Shown here: positions 43,398 through 52,855 of the stretch, piece after piece
How positions within the stretch are numbered: position 1 is the stretch's first letter
How the letters are laid out: each line of letters begins with the position of its first letter
Source: Pseudomonas asturiensis
Lineage (GTDB): Bacteria; Pseudomonadota; Gammaproteobacteria; Pseudomonadales; Pseudomonadaceae
NCBI RefSeq assembly: GCF_900143095.1
Contig: NZ_FRDA01000007.1
Span: 187,803-251,802, forward strand
Direction: 5' to 3'
DNA length: 64,000 nt
Position numbers and translations under genes: made by a program
The notes under the pieces: generated by a model
Seen by the model: the letters and a program-made list of their open reading frames with translations, nothing else
The model's database searches: none
Told to the model about the DNA's origin: nothing

Positions 43398-44819
43398 TCA
43401 CTGCCCGCGAATTTTCTCGACGATGGCCGTGGTCGAGCTGTTCTCGACCAGGCCCAACACCTTCACTTCGCCGCCGTAGGCCTGAACGATATCGGCACCG
43501 ACTACCTGATCGATACCGTAATCGCCGCCCTTGACCAGCACATCGGGCTTGACGTGGGTCAGCAGGTTTTCCGGCGTGCCTTCGGGAAAACTGATCACCC
43601 AGTCCACAGCGCCCAGACCGGCCAGAACCGCCATCCGGCGATCCACGCTGTTGATCGGACGGCCAGGCCCCTTGAGGCGACTGACAGAGGCGTCGTCGTT
43701 GACCGCAACGATCAGACGATCTCCCTGCGCGCGCGCCTGCTCCAGGTAAGTCACGTGGCCGGCATGCAGGATGTCGAAGCAACCGTTGGTAAAGACGATC
43801 TTTTCCTTATGCGCCCGCGCGTCATCGACGGCCAGCAGCAGTTGCTCAAGACCCAGAACACCCCGCTCGGAACCTTCTTCGCGCTGAATGGCGCGACGCA
43901 GCTCAGGGGCGCTGATCGCAGCGGTACCCAGTTTGCCGACCACGATGCCTGCCGCCAGATTGGCCAGTGCGACCGCATGCGGCAGTTCCTCGCCCGCCGC
44001 AATCGCCGCAGCCAGCGTGGAAATGACCGTATCGCCAGCACCGGTGACGTCGAACACCTCACGCGCACGGGCCGGCAAGTGCAGCGCCTGTTGATCAGGG
44101 CGCAGCAGGGTCATGCCGTGCTCGCCACGGGTCACCAGCAACGCACCCAGGTCCAGCTCGCTCATCAACTGTGCGCCCTTGGCGACCAGTTCGGCCTCGT
44201 CGACACAATGGCCGACGATGGCCTCGAATTCGCTGAGGTTAGGGGTGATCAGGCTGGCGCCCCGGTAGATCGCGAAGTCCTTGCCTTTGGGGTCGGCCAG
44301 CACTGGAATGCCACGCACCCGAGCGGCCTGAATCAGCGCCTGATGGTTCTTGAGCGCACCCTTGCCGTAGTCGGACAGCACCAGCACCTTGATGCCGTCC
44401 AGCAGGCCGTCGACCTCTGTGCTCAAGGCCTGCGCATCGGTGGCGAAGGGTTCTTCGAAATCGATACGCAGCAGTTGCTGGTGCCGGCTCATGACGCGCA
44501 GCTTGACGATGGTCGGCTGGTTGGCGATACGCTGGAAACGGGCCAGCACACCGGCGGCCTTGAGGCTGTTGCTCAGGCTGTCTGCCGCTTCGTCGTCACC
44601 GGTCACACCGACCAGCGAGGCTGGCGCACCCAATGCAGCGATGTTCAATGCCACGTTGGCAGCACCGCCGGGACGGTCTTCGATCTGATCGACCTTGACG
44701 ACAGGCACTGGCGCTTCTGGAGAAATACGCGATGTACCACCATGCCAGTATCTGTCGAGCATGACATCGCCCACCACCAGGACTGGGGCCTGATCAAAGC
44801 GCGGCATGGATAACTTCAT
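43398..44819 (-). CDS. hldE: Bifunctional heptose-7-phosphate kinase / heptose-1-phosphate adenylyltransferase HldE
   Basis: Makes ADP-heptose for the LPS inner core in two steps. It has 473 aa from MKLSMPRFDQAPVLVVGDVM. The N-terminal PfkB-type kinase (about 1-320) shows DRPGGAANVALNIAALGA and VTGAGDTVISTLAAA, with the catalytic aspartate of GAGD. The C-terminal nucleotidyltransferase shows TNGCFDILHAGHVTYLEQA and VKGGDYG. It lies downstream of msbA on the same strand, 185 bp apart. Confidence 0.97.
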   Translation of the reverse strand: MKLSMPRFDQAPVLVVGDVMLDRYWHGGTSRISPEAPVPVVKVDQIEDRPGGAANVALNIAALGAPASLVGVTGDDEAADSLSNSLKAAGVLARFQRIANQPTIVKLRVMSRHQQLLRIDFEEPFATDAQALSTEVDGLLDGIKVLVLSDYGKGALKNHQALIQAARVRGIPVLADPKGKDFAIYRGASLITPNLSEFEAIVGHCVDEAELVAKGAQLMSELDLGALLVTRGEHGMTLLRPDQQALHLPARAREVFDVTGAGDTVISTLAAAIAAGEELPHAVALANLAAGIVVGKLGTAAISAPELRRAIQREEGSERGVLGLEQLLLAVDDARAHKEKIVFTNGCFDILHAGHVTYLEQARAQGDRLIVAVNDDASVSRLKGPGRPINSVDRRMAVLAGLGAVDWVISFPEGTPENLLTHVKPDVLVKGGDYGIDQVVGADIVQAYGGEVKVLGLVENSSTTAIVEKIRGQ

Positions 44820-45004
44820 CGAACAACCCGTACTAGAAAATGAACAGGGGCGGAATCTTAGCACAGGGGGTTTGAACAGACAGGCTGTTCAGAACCGGAT
44901 TCCTGACGCGCTCAAAGGGCGATTCCAATCGGGAAAAAGGTGCGTATTCAGCTGCGATGATCTGCGGGTGCGCCATGCTGCAAGCACGACGCAACCGCAA
45001 GTGA

Positions 45005-46807
45005 TCAGATAGCGCCGACAGGCGCAGGCTCGTCCAGCCCCATCGCGTGGAGGCGAGCGTAATAGCCGTTTTTCGCCAGCAGCTCGGCGTGAGTGCCACG
45101 CTCGACAATCTGACCGGCGTCCATCACCAGAATCAGGTCGGCTTTCTCGATGGTCGACAGACGGTGTGCGATCACCAGCGTCGTGCGGCCTTTCATGACC
45201 TGATCCAGCGCGGCCTGAATGTGGCGCTCCGACTCGGTGTCCAGCGCGGAGGTCGCTTCATCGAGAATCAGCACCGGCGCATTCTTGAGCAGCGCACGGG
45301 CAATTGCCAGACGCTGACGCTGGCCACCGGACAGCAACACACCATTTTCACCCACCGGGGTATCAAAGCCCTGAGGCAACTGATCGATGAATTCCTTGGC
45401 GTAGGCGTCGGCAGCGGCAGCCTCGATGTCGGCACGCGGCGCGCCCGCCAGATCACCGTAGGCAATGTTGTTGGCGATGGTGTCGTTGAACAGCGTGACG
45501 TTCTGATTGACCTGAGCGATGTGCCTGCGCAGGTTGCGCAGGCGATAGTCATTGATCTCGACGTCATCGAGCAGGATCTGCCCGGTTTCATGGGTATAGA
45601 AACGTGGAATCAGGTTGGCCAGGGTCGACTTGCCACTGCCCGAACGGCCCACCAGTGCGATCATCTGCCCTGGCGCCGCGGAGAAACTGATGTCATTCAG
45701 GACCTGACGCTCGGTCTGCGGATAGAAGAAGCTGAGGTTCTTCACCTCAAGACGACCCGAGACACGGTCACGCTCTATCGTCCCGGTGTCGATTTCCTGC
45801 TCTACATCCAGCTGTTCGAAAATGCTTTCGGCACCGGCAACACCTTTCTGGATGGTCGAACTGACTTCCGACAACTGACGGATCGGCTTGGGCAACAGGC
45901 CCGCTGCCGTGATGTAAGCCACCAGATCGCCCGCGGTCGCATCGCCACGCAGGAACAGCACCAGAAACATCAGCACTGCCATGGCGGTGTAGATGACCAG
46001 CTGCAACATCGGCGTATAGATTGCGCCGGTCTTGGTCATGCGCAACTGCTTTTTGGTGTTGCTGGTGCTGGCACGCGCAAAACGATCCTGCTCGTATTCC
46101 TCACCGCCGAAGCTGCGCACCACGCGATAACCCTGAATGGTTTCAGAGGCCACGTGCGTCACGTCGCCCATCGCCACCTGGATTTTCTTGCTCTGCTTGC
46201 GGAATTTCTTGCTCGCGCTGCCGACCATGATGGCAATCAGCGGCAGGATGGCGAGCATGACCAGCGTCAGCTGCCAGTTCATCCACAGCAGGTAGATGAA
46301 CAGGAACACCACCGTCAGACCCTCACGGATCACGACCTTGATGGCATCTGTCGCAGCACCGGTCACCATGGTGACGTTGAAGGTGATGCGTGAAATCAGG
46401 TGACCCGAATTGGTGGTATCGAAGTAGCGATTGGGCAGCACCAGCAGCTTGTTGAACAGCTCAACACGCAGGTCATGCACCAGCCCCAGCGACACCTTGG
46501 CCAGGAAGTAGTTGCCCAGAAACGACCCCAGCCCCTGCCAGGCGGCGATCATTACGATCAGTATCGGCACGGCCTGCAGCAGTTGCAGATCCCTGAGATA
46601 AGGCACGTTGGGGAACAGCACGGCTTCGGGATTGCTCAGACCGTCGACAAAGTATTTCAGAATGCCCGCCAGCATCGGCTGGGTCGAAGCAAAGATCACG
46701 AAACCTAGGATACTGAGCAGAAAAATGCCCACATACGGACGCACATAGGACAACAGGCGAAAATAGATTTTCACACTGGAAGTGGCGGACGATTCGGAGG
46801 TTGTCAT
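45005..46807 (-). CDS. msbA: Lipid A export ATP-binding/permease MsbA
   Basis: Homodimeric ABC flippase moving lipid A-core across the inner membrane. It has 600 aa from MTTSESSATSSVKIYFRLLS. Six membrane helices are followed by the nucleotide-binding domain: Walker A VGRSGSGKSTLANL (about 385-398), signature LSGGQRQRLAIARAL (about 490) and Walker B VLILDEATSALD. Family and neighbourhood (hldE, waaL) agree. Confidence 0.95.
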   Translation of the reverse strand: MTTSESSATSSVKIYFRLLSYVRPYVGIFLLSILGFVIFASTQPMLAGILKYFVDGLSNPEAVLFPNVPYLRDLQLLQAVPILIVMIAAWQGLGSFLGNYFLAKVSLGLVHDLRVELFNKLLVLPNRYFDTTNSGHLISRITFNVTMVTGAATDAIKVVIREGLTVVFLFIYLLWMNWQLTLVMLAILPLIAIMVGSASKKFRKQSKKIQVAMGDVTHVASETIQGYRVVRSFGGEEYEQDRFARASTSNTKKQLRMTKTGAIYTPMLQLVIYTAMAVLMFLVLFLRGDATAGDLVAYITAAGLLPKPIRQLSEVSSTIQKGVAGAESIFEQLDVEQEIDTGTIERDRVSGRLEVKNLSFFYPQTERQVLNDISFSAAPGQMIALVGRSGSGKSTLANLIPRFYTHETGQILLDDVEINDYRLRNLRRHIAQVNQNVTLFNDTIANNIAYGDLAGAPRADIEAAAADAYAKEFIDQLPQGFDTPVGENGVLLSGGQRQRLAIARALLKNAPVLILDEATSALDTESERHIQAALDQVMKGRTTLVIAHRLSTIEKADLILVMDAGQIVERGTHAELLAKNGYYARLHAMGLDEPAPVGAI

Positions 46808-46923
46808 GAGAATCCGTCGTATTAAAAAGAGGGCGAATTGTATCACAAGCGGTTTTCGGGGCAGCCTGCTGCGGTAACATACACGGCCCGTCCAGCCCTT
46901 GGGGCGCAGAATCCGGAGTATCG

Positions 46924-47562
46924 ATGCAAGCGCTCGACCACGCCCACTACCTTGCCTTGGTTCAAGGAGCCGAAGTGCTTGAAGCCGACGGCACGGGCGA
47001 CAAAGTACTACGCCTTAATGACGGTTCAATGTTGAAACTGTTCAGGCGCAAGCGCCTGATCAGTTCCGCCGCCTGGTATCCCTACGCACGGCGCTTTGCA
47101 GACAACTGCGTCACCCTGTCCAAACGCGCCATTCCCTGCCCGCAGGTTCGTACGGTCTACCGGATCGCCGAGATTGCCCGCGATGCCGTGCATTACGACC
47201 CACTGGCGGGACTGACCCTGCGTCAGCTGCTGGGCCATGCTGGCAGTGACGATAACCTGCGTCTGCAACTGGGACGCTTCATCGCCAACCTGCATGAAAA
47301 AGGCGTCTATTTTCGTTCTGCACACTTGGGCAATGTGGTGCTCACACCCGACGGTGCGCTCGGCCTCATCGATATCGCCGACCTGAAGACCTATCGCCGC
47401 CCCTTGCGCAAGAACCTGCGTCTGCGCAACTTCAAGCACATGCTGCGCTACCTCGAAGACAGACAATGGCTGCTGGGCGATGACAACCCGGCTTTCCTGA
47501 ACGGTTACCTGAGTGCCCAAACGGTCTGTTCCCCAGACGAACTGGCCCAGGCCATCCACTGA
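46924..47562 (+). CDS. LPS-kinase-like protein ('toluene tolerance' family)
   Basis: 212-aa protein kinase-like fold related to Kdo/heptose kinases of LPS. The expected catalytic loop reads GVYFRSAHLGNVVL: the asparagine is kept but the aspartate position is a serine. The metal-binding aspartate is in LGLIDIADLK. It is probably a cytosolic protein acting in core assembly or a pseudokinase. Plus strand, wedged between msbA and waaL. Confidence 0.7.
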   Translation: MQALDHAHYLALVQGAEVLEADGTGDKVLRLNDGSMLKLFRRKRLISSAAWYPYARRFADNCVTLSKRAIPCPQVRTVYRIAEIARDAVHYDPLAGLTLRQLLGHAGSDDNLRLQLGRFIANLHEKGVYFRSAHLGNVVLTPDGALGLIDIADLKTYRRPLRKNLRLRNFKHMLRYLEDRQWLLGDDNPAFLNGYLSAQTVCSPDELAQAIH

Positions 47563-47607
47563 GTGATGAACGGGCCGCCTTCCTGGCGGCCCTGCCCTTG
47601 CGTCCTG

Positions 47608-48771
47608 TCAGTGCGCAAGCCGACGCTGTTGCACCACCCTTCCCAGTACCATCGCCGCCGGCAGCAGTACCAATACCCAAAGCTCGTCCGGGTTACCGAT
47701 CAATTGCGAGCCATCGAAGTTGAGCATCAACAACGCACACGCCAGGTACAGCCCCCAAGGATCGCGCAGTCGCAGCGCTTGCCAGAGGGTCATGGCCATT
47801 ACGATGATGAACAGCACCAGTGCAATGGCACCGTCATACAAACCCAGTGCCACGAAAATGTTGTGCGGGTGCTGGATCGGCACACCGCCCGTCAGGGTCT
47901 TGGTCGTGATGAAGTCGACCCCACAGCCCAGCAGCCATCCGCAATTGCGCCACTCGCCGGTCATGATTTCGAACAGCTCGATGCGGTAGGAATCGCCCCG
48001 CACCATCAGCAACTTGACCCACTGCTCGTCCTTGACCACCCAGTACGCTACGACTGCCGCGACTGCCAGGACCAGCATGGTGGCGAGTGTGCGCCTGGGA
48101 AACCGAAACAGCGAGTACAGTGCGCAGACCATGAACAGAAAGGCTGCGCCCACCAGCGCCGTGCGGGTCTGAACGACAAAGGCCGCCACGATCAGGGTCA
48201 GTGCAACCCCGCAGAACGCCTCCACCCAACGTTTTTCCTTCAGCCAGACGGATAGCGCCAAAGCCAGGCTGCAGACCATCCAGGCGCTGGCATAAATGAC
48301 GTTCTCCATGCGCGCCCACAGAATCTCCACACGCTTGCCGAACTCGAACTGTCCGGTCAACCAGCTGTGTGCGCTCGACGTCAGGATATAAAGGCAGATC
48401 ACCCAGAACAGGCTGCGTATCAGCACGCCCCTCTGAAAGAGTCGATTATCCGTAAGCCCGGCGATGATAAAGATAAACAGCGTGACGTAGGCAATGTGCT
48501 TGTAGAACTGGAATTCCTTCGCATAGAACGCTGGCAGCAGAAAAGTCGCCATGAACACCACCCAGGCGATGCCCAGCGGGTGAGCGAAGATACCTGCGCC
48601 GCGCGTCTTGATCAGAAACACCAGGCCCGGCAGCGCCATGAACGCGTAGAACAGGTTGTTGGTCCACTTGGCCGACGGAATCAGGATGAAACTCAGTACA
48701 AAGACCATGAGTGCAGTATTGAAATACGTCTGCACCCTTGGGTTTACCGCAGTGTTTGCGTCAATAGACAT
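47608..48771 (-). CDS. waaL: O-antigen ligase WaaL
   Basis: Joins O-antigen from undecaprenyl pyrophosphate to lipid A-core on the periplasmic side. It is a 387-aa polytopic protein with about ten to twelve segments. The large periplasmic loop contains IQHPHNIFVALGLYDGA, the Wzy_C/ligase motif with the functionally required histidine. It overlaps the next gene upstream (GT2) by 11 bp, starting the dense minus-strand LPS cluster. Confidence 0.88.
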   Translation of the reverse strand: MSIDANTAVNPRVQTYFNTALMVFVLSFILIPSAKWTNNLFYAFMALPGLVFLIKTRGAGIFAHPLGIAWVVFMATFLLPAFYAKEFQFYKHIAYVTLFIFIIAGLTDNRLFQRGVLIRSLFWVICLYILTSSAHSWLTGQFEFGKRVEILWARMENVIYASAWMVCSLALALSVWLKEKRWVEAFCGVALTLIVAAFVVQTRTALVGAAFLFMVCALYSLFRFPRRTLATMLVLAVAAVVAYWVVKDEQWVKLLMVRGDSYRIELFEIMTGEWRNCGWLLGCGVDFITTKTLTGGVPIQHPHNIFVALGLYDGAIALVLFIIVMAMTLWQALRLRDPWGLYLACALLMLNFDGSQLIGNPDELWVLVLLPAAMVLGRVVQQRRLAH

Positions 48772-49534
48772 TATTGATCAACCAACCCGTTACCAGTCCG
48801 AGGATCACGGCACCGATCAGCTTGATGCGATCACGGCGCTTGCGACGTTGCTTGTCCAGTCGCTCCTGCGGGACCACCACGTGCTCACCGAACCCGGTAT
48901 GCAGCACGGCATCGTTTTCCAGAATGAGAGCGTAGCGGTTTTCCGACGCAAACAATTGTGAAAGTTTCTTCTCCCCACCATGGCTTGCGTAAGGCGCATG
49001 TTGCTGGTAGTCAGCCAGACGACGCAGCCCGGGATTGAAGGAGAAACCCTGCCACTCGGCCTTGTGCGAACCCAGTTTGTAGAACGGAATGCCTTGAACC
49101 ACTTCGCGCTCGTTCAGGTACACATACGGGCTGTGGATCTGCAGGTCGTGATTGAAACTGCGCAGCCAGACCTGCAGCGCCTGGGGATCGTTTTCCAGCA
49201 GAATCATCGACTCTTCGATGAAGTGCGGACGATAGAAATCCCAGTCGTCCTCGCAGTGGAACACCCAACGGGTTTCGATCAGCGCATAGGCGGCGTCGAC
49301 CGAGCGCATCTGGCCCAGCTTGGGGTTGTTGATGATGAAGCGGGTATGGGCGCGCCAGTGCTCAGGGATACACGTCTCGACCTGAGCGTCACCTGAATCT
49401 TCGGTAATCAGCACATGGCGAATGGGGGCAGTGTTGAAGCGGTCGAATGTGTCCAGCGTACGCTTCAACAAATCGAATCGACCACAACTGGTGACGACCA
49501 GCGTGATGTCGCTGTTTTCGCTGAATACCATCAT
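48761..49534 (-). CDS. GT2-type glycosyltransferase with C-terminal membrane anchor
   Basis: 257 aa. GT-A features are VTSCGRFDLLKRTLDTF at the start and the DxD-like WVFHCEDDWDFYRP. The C-terminus is a basic stretch (KQRRKRRDRIK) followed by a membrane segment, LIGAVILGLVTGWLINNVY. It likely transfers a sugar in LPS core or rhamnose-type outer-core assembly, as the gene at this place in P. aeruginosa does. Donor and acceptor are not readable from sequence. Confidence 0.8.
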   Translation of the reverse strand: MMVFSENSDITLVVTSCGRFDLLKRTLDTFDRFNTAPIRHVLITEDSGDAQVETCIPEHWRAHTRFIINNPKLGQMRSVDAAYALIETRWVFHCEDDWDFYRPHFIEESMILLENDPQALQVWLRSFNHDLQIHSPYVYLNEREVVQGIPFYKLGSHKAEWQGFSFNPGLRRLADYQQHAPYASHGGEKKLSQLFASENRYALILENDAVLHTGFGEHVVVPQERLDKQRRKRRDRIKLIGAVILGLVTGWLINNVY

Positions 49535-49565
49535 GTGTTCCCAATCATTGTAATTTCGAAAGACA

Positions 49566-50522
49566 TTACCACGCCCAGCGTGATCGCAGACGATCGACCC
49601 AGTTTGCCGCAGGCATGGGCCTCAACGGCGCCTGCATCTGTTCGACGATAGCTTTGCCCAGAGCATGGAAGGTGAAGCGCTGCTCGACGAGCGCTTGTGC
49701 ATTGCGGGATATTTCATCGGCCAGCGCAGCGTCGTCGCGCAGCCGTGCCAGCTTCTCGCGAAGCTGGGGAATGTCCTGGTACAGGACGATGTTGTGCATG
49801 TCCACGAACCCCAGTGCACGGTTCTCCTCAGCGCCCTGATCGAACGCCAGCAGCACGCATCCGCACGCCATGGCCTCGAAGTTCTTGATCATGTATTCGC
49901 CCATGCCGACATCTGCACTCACAAAAAAGCGAATGCGGTTCAGCGTGTCGCAGTATTCCTCGCCGGACTTGGTCCGCGTGACCAGCAGGTTTTCCTGCCG
50001 ACCCAGTTCGTCCAGCAGCGCCTTGCGGCCGCTGTAGGCCACGCTGTTGGTACTGCCGACAAAGGCCAGTTCGATGTCACGCTCGCGGTGCTGACCTTGC
50101 AACAGGGCCTGGTCGTAGCCTTTAGGCACGAACACGGCGTCGAAACCTTCCTGACGCAGGCGCTCGCTGACCACATAACCGGAGCAGATCACCCGCGCCC
50201 AGGGCAGCTTGCGGTAATGCGCGCTGAACTTGCCGGTGTACTTGCAGGGAATGTAGTTCTGATAGGCATCGTGTTCGAGGATGACCAGATTGGGGATCGT
50301 GCGGATGAATCTCACCTGACGCACTTCCTGCTTGAAACGCAGAAAGAAGACGATGCGGTCATAGCGGGTCACGTCGACCTCTCGCCGGAAATAGCCACGC
50401 AGGTTTCGTTGCTGCTCCGAATCCAGCCAACGTATATCGCACTCGCAATGCGCGGCGATACCGTCATACAGACGATCCAGAATCGCACGCTGCTCTTTCT
50501 GAACCAGAAATAGGACTTTCAT
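49566..50522 (-). CDS. GT1/GT4-type glycosyltransferase, Ssg/MigB-like
   Basis: 318 aa. It starts MKVLFLVQKEQRAILDRLYDG, with a C-terminal GT-B donor-site region: FFVSADVGMGEYMIKNFEAMACGCVLLAFD. It corresponds by position to ssg/PA5001, a cell-surface sugar glycosyltransferase needed for smooth LPS and surface behaviour in other pseudomonads (established for relatives, inferred here). It is 30 bp downstream of the PIG-L gene in the same run. Confidence 0.78.
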   Translation of the reverse strand: MKVLFLVQKEQRAILDRLYDGIAAHCECDIRWLDSEQQRNLRGYFRREVDVTRYDRIVFFLRFKQEVRQVRFIRTIPNLVILEHDAYQNYIPCKYTGKFSAHYRKLPWARVICSGYVVSERLRQEGFDAVFVPKGYDQALLQGQHRERDIELAFVGSTNSVAYSGRKALLDELGRQENLLVTRTKSGEEYCDTLNRIRFFVSADVGMGEYMIKNFEAMACGCVLLAFDQGAEENRALGFVDMHNIVLYQDIPQLREKLARLRDDAALADEISRNAQALVEQRFTFHALGKAIVEQMQAPLRPMPAANWVDRLRSRWAW

Positions 50523-50552
50523 TGTTTTCCTTGCAGTGCTGCGCCTGCTGAA

Positions 50553-51962
50553 TCAGAGATCACGACTACGCCAGAACAATTCATGTCGCCGCACCGCCTT
50601 ACGGAAGAATTCGTTTTCACCTTCAGCGGGCCAGCGGCGGCCTGCCAGCAGGCGCTGCAGACAGCGGCGCACACGCCGCTTGAACGGCATGGGCGGCTGC
50701 AGGTCATGCATCATGCCCAGCGCCATGGCTTTGTCGCGCTGCGTCTGAACAGACACTTCAAGGCTGTAAGGCTCAAGTTCCAACTGTGCATCGAAAACCG
50801 GCGGCAGGCTGATGCCGGTGTAGGCATCACCCATAGGCCAGCGGTCATTGTCGTGCAGATGGTTGGCGTAACCGAGTACGACCTCGGGCTGCCATTCAAG
50901 CCCGGCCAGCGCCTCGCGCACGGCGGCCTGGGCGCAGATATGATCGGGGTGCGGGTCGATGGCCGGGTGCGGCATGACCACGACTTGCGGCCTGGCCTTG
51001 AGAATCAGCGTGCGCAGATCGGCCAGCAGGTTATCCCAGGTCGGCTGGCCGTCATCGCCCGGCAACGGCACAGAGTTGAACTGGCGGAACAGACGGGTAT
51101 CGAGCAGGTCCGCCTCGCGTGACCCGACCGGTGTCTGAGGCGCGGCCTGCATGGCGGGCAATTGCAGGCAAAAATAGCCCAGTTGCACGCACTGCGACTC
51201 CGGTACGCCACCCCAGCGCGCCACGGCGATACTGTCCCAGGCACGCAGCCGGCCTTTCATGCGTGCAGCCTCGACGCTGTTCATGCCCATCCGCCGATAG
51301 TGATTGGCTTCGATCTCACCGGCCGTCAACGTCACGATCCAGGCATCCGAAGCCTGGCTGTAAAGCCCGAACGCCGCCAATTCTGCGTCGTCGGCGTGCG
51401 GCGCAATCACCATCACGCGCTGCTGGCGCACATCCGGCTGGCGAAAGACCCACAGACGCGGCTGCCCGGTCACACGACAGAAACGCCCCCGCAGGCTCAA
51501 CACGCCTGCGGCCAGGGGTGCGCCGAGCCCGGTCAGGTTCAGATAGCGCATGCCGTTGACGCCGCGCTCGAAGGCTTGCCTGTCTGGAATATCGGCGCCG
51601 TGCAGCTCAACGAGAGGGTCGAGAAAACGCCCCAGCCAACCTGCCTTGATGGTCAACGCCAGCACCAGCGTTTCCCCGCCTTGCAGCGTGAACGGCTCGG
51701 TGAACGTCATCCGATCGCCCTCAAGACGCACACCCGATACTTCGTTTTCAGCGGCGAAGGTGTACTGATAGTCGTCCGAAGGCGAATAGAACAGGTGATC
51801 GGCAAACCAGGCCTCGTGGGCAACCCAGGCCGCAATCGCCAGAACGGGCACCAGCCACCACGCCACCGTCACACCCATGACGATCAACAGCAACACGCCA
51901 CCCATCAGCGCCAGACGCTTGTTGCGACGGTGACGCTTGAGCAGTGCCTGCTTGCGGCTCAA
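50553..51962 (-). CDS. PIG-L family de-N-acetylase (DnpA-like)
   Basis: About 469 aa. Two N-terminal membrane segments (LMGGVLLLIVMGVTVAWWLV) precede a large beta domain, then the PIG-L zinc motif APHADDAELAAFGLYSQ and later HPAIDPHPDHICAQAAV. It probably removes N-acetyl groups from LPS sugars. Its P. aeruginosa counterpart DnpA (PA5002) was linked to persister formation. I prefer the TTG at 51962, which overlaps the upstream stop as TTGA and gives MSRKQALLKRHRRNK; a GTG at 51989 with upstream AAGGA is the alternative. Confidence 0.8.
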   Translation of the reverse strand: MSRKQALLKRHRRNKRLALMGGVLLLIVMGVTVAWWLVPVLAIAAWVAHEAWFADHLFYSPSDDYQYTFAAENEVSGVRLEGDRMTFTEPFTLQGGETLVLALTIKAGWLGRFLDPLVELHGADIPDRQAFERGVNGMRYLNLTGLGAPLAAGVLSLRGRFCRVTGQPRLWVFRQPDVRQQRVMVIAPHADDAELAAFGLYSQASDAWIVTLTAGEIEANHYRRMGMNSVEAARMKGRLRAWDSIAVARWGGVPESQCVQLGYFCLQLPAMQAAPQTPVGSREADLLDTRLFRQFNSVPLPGDDGQPTWDNLLADLRTLILKARPQVVVMPHPAIDPHPDHICAQAAVREALAGLEWQPEVVLGYANHLHDNDRWPMGDAYTGISLPPVFDAQLELEPYSLEVSVQTQRDKAMALGMMHDLQPPMPFKRRVRRCLQRLLAGRRWPAEGENEFFRKAVRRHELFWRSRDL

Positions 51963-52855
51963 ATCTGGAACACCGGCACAGGGTTGCACCAGCGATCCTT
52001 GTACTCACGGTCAGCACGGCCGAACGAGAAGCGCAGAGATTTACCCAGCGCACGCGCCTCTTCCCAGGCGCTTTGCGTGTTGACGAAGCTCAGCACGCTG
52101 CCGGGACTGAAATCACGGGTCTGAGGATCGACACCGCCGTTGACGTATTCGACGCTGACCCACTCGGGCGCTTCAACGCGGTACACCAGTTGAATGGCGA
52201 TCGGCGCATCGTTGAGAAACACCACCGAGCCGATCAGCAGGTCGCGCAGCAGCTCGATCACTTCCGCCTTGTGCGCAGCACCGGTCGCCTCGAACCCCCA
52301 GCGGCGCTGGAACAGCTCGCAATACATGCGCGCCAGTTCAGCACTGCCGAACTCGCTGACAGCCCGAACCGTGCCGCCCGCCTCTTCCAGCAGGCGCAGT
52401 TCACGGCGCTGGTTGTAGCGAAATTTCTTGGACAACTCTTCGGGCGTGCGCGCCATGGCCAAGGATTCGGTTTGCGGCTTGAACGTACTGACCCGACCCT
52501 CGTTCAATGACGAGAGGTAACGCCCACGATGACGTACCGGCACCTCGATGCCTTCGGCAATCGGCAGAATCAGCTCAGCGTTGCCCAGGTCGAAAAGGCC
52601 TTTCTTGCCGTGACGCTTGAGCTCGTCCTTGGACAGCGCCAGCGAGCGGCCCCACGTTGCAATGGCCGCCTTGATTTCGCCGTTCTGCTCGCAGCCCAGA
52701 TAACGCACGGCTATCCCCGAAAAACCGGACAGCCGCTCGATGACCTGCGGATGAGTCGCCACGCTACCGCCGAAGCGATGCCACGCCTGCGCATAGGCAG
52801 CGGCATCGATTTCGCTCCAGCCACGTTCACGCCAGGCTTTGAATCGGTTGAGCAT
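51959..52855 (-). CDS. Mig-14 family protein
   Basis: 298 aa of GNAT/FemX-like architecture (KFRYNQRRELRLLEEAGG, MYCELFQRRWGF, SVEYVNGGVDPQTRDFSPGS). It matches the Mig-14 family, which in Salmonella and P. aeruginosa contributes to survival against cationic antimicrobial peptides. Its ATG overlaps the wapH-like stop (TGATG), so it is translationally coupled. The biochemical activity is not established. Confidence 0.82.
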   Translation of the reverse strand: MLNRFKAWRERGWSEIDAAAYAQAWHRFGGSVATHPQVIERLSGFSGIAVRYLGCEQNGEIKAAIATWGRSLALSKDELKRHGKKGLFDLGNAELILPIAEGIEVPVRHRGRYLSSLNEGRVSTFKPQTESLAMARTPEELSKKFRYNQRRELRLLEEAGGTVRAVSEFGSAELARMYCELFQRRWGFEATGAAHKAEVIELLRDLLIGSVVFLNDAPIAIQLVYRVEAPEWVSVEYVNGGVDPQTRDFSPGSVLSFVNTQSAWEEARALGKSLRFSFGRADREYKDRWCNPVPVFQI

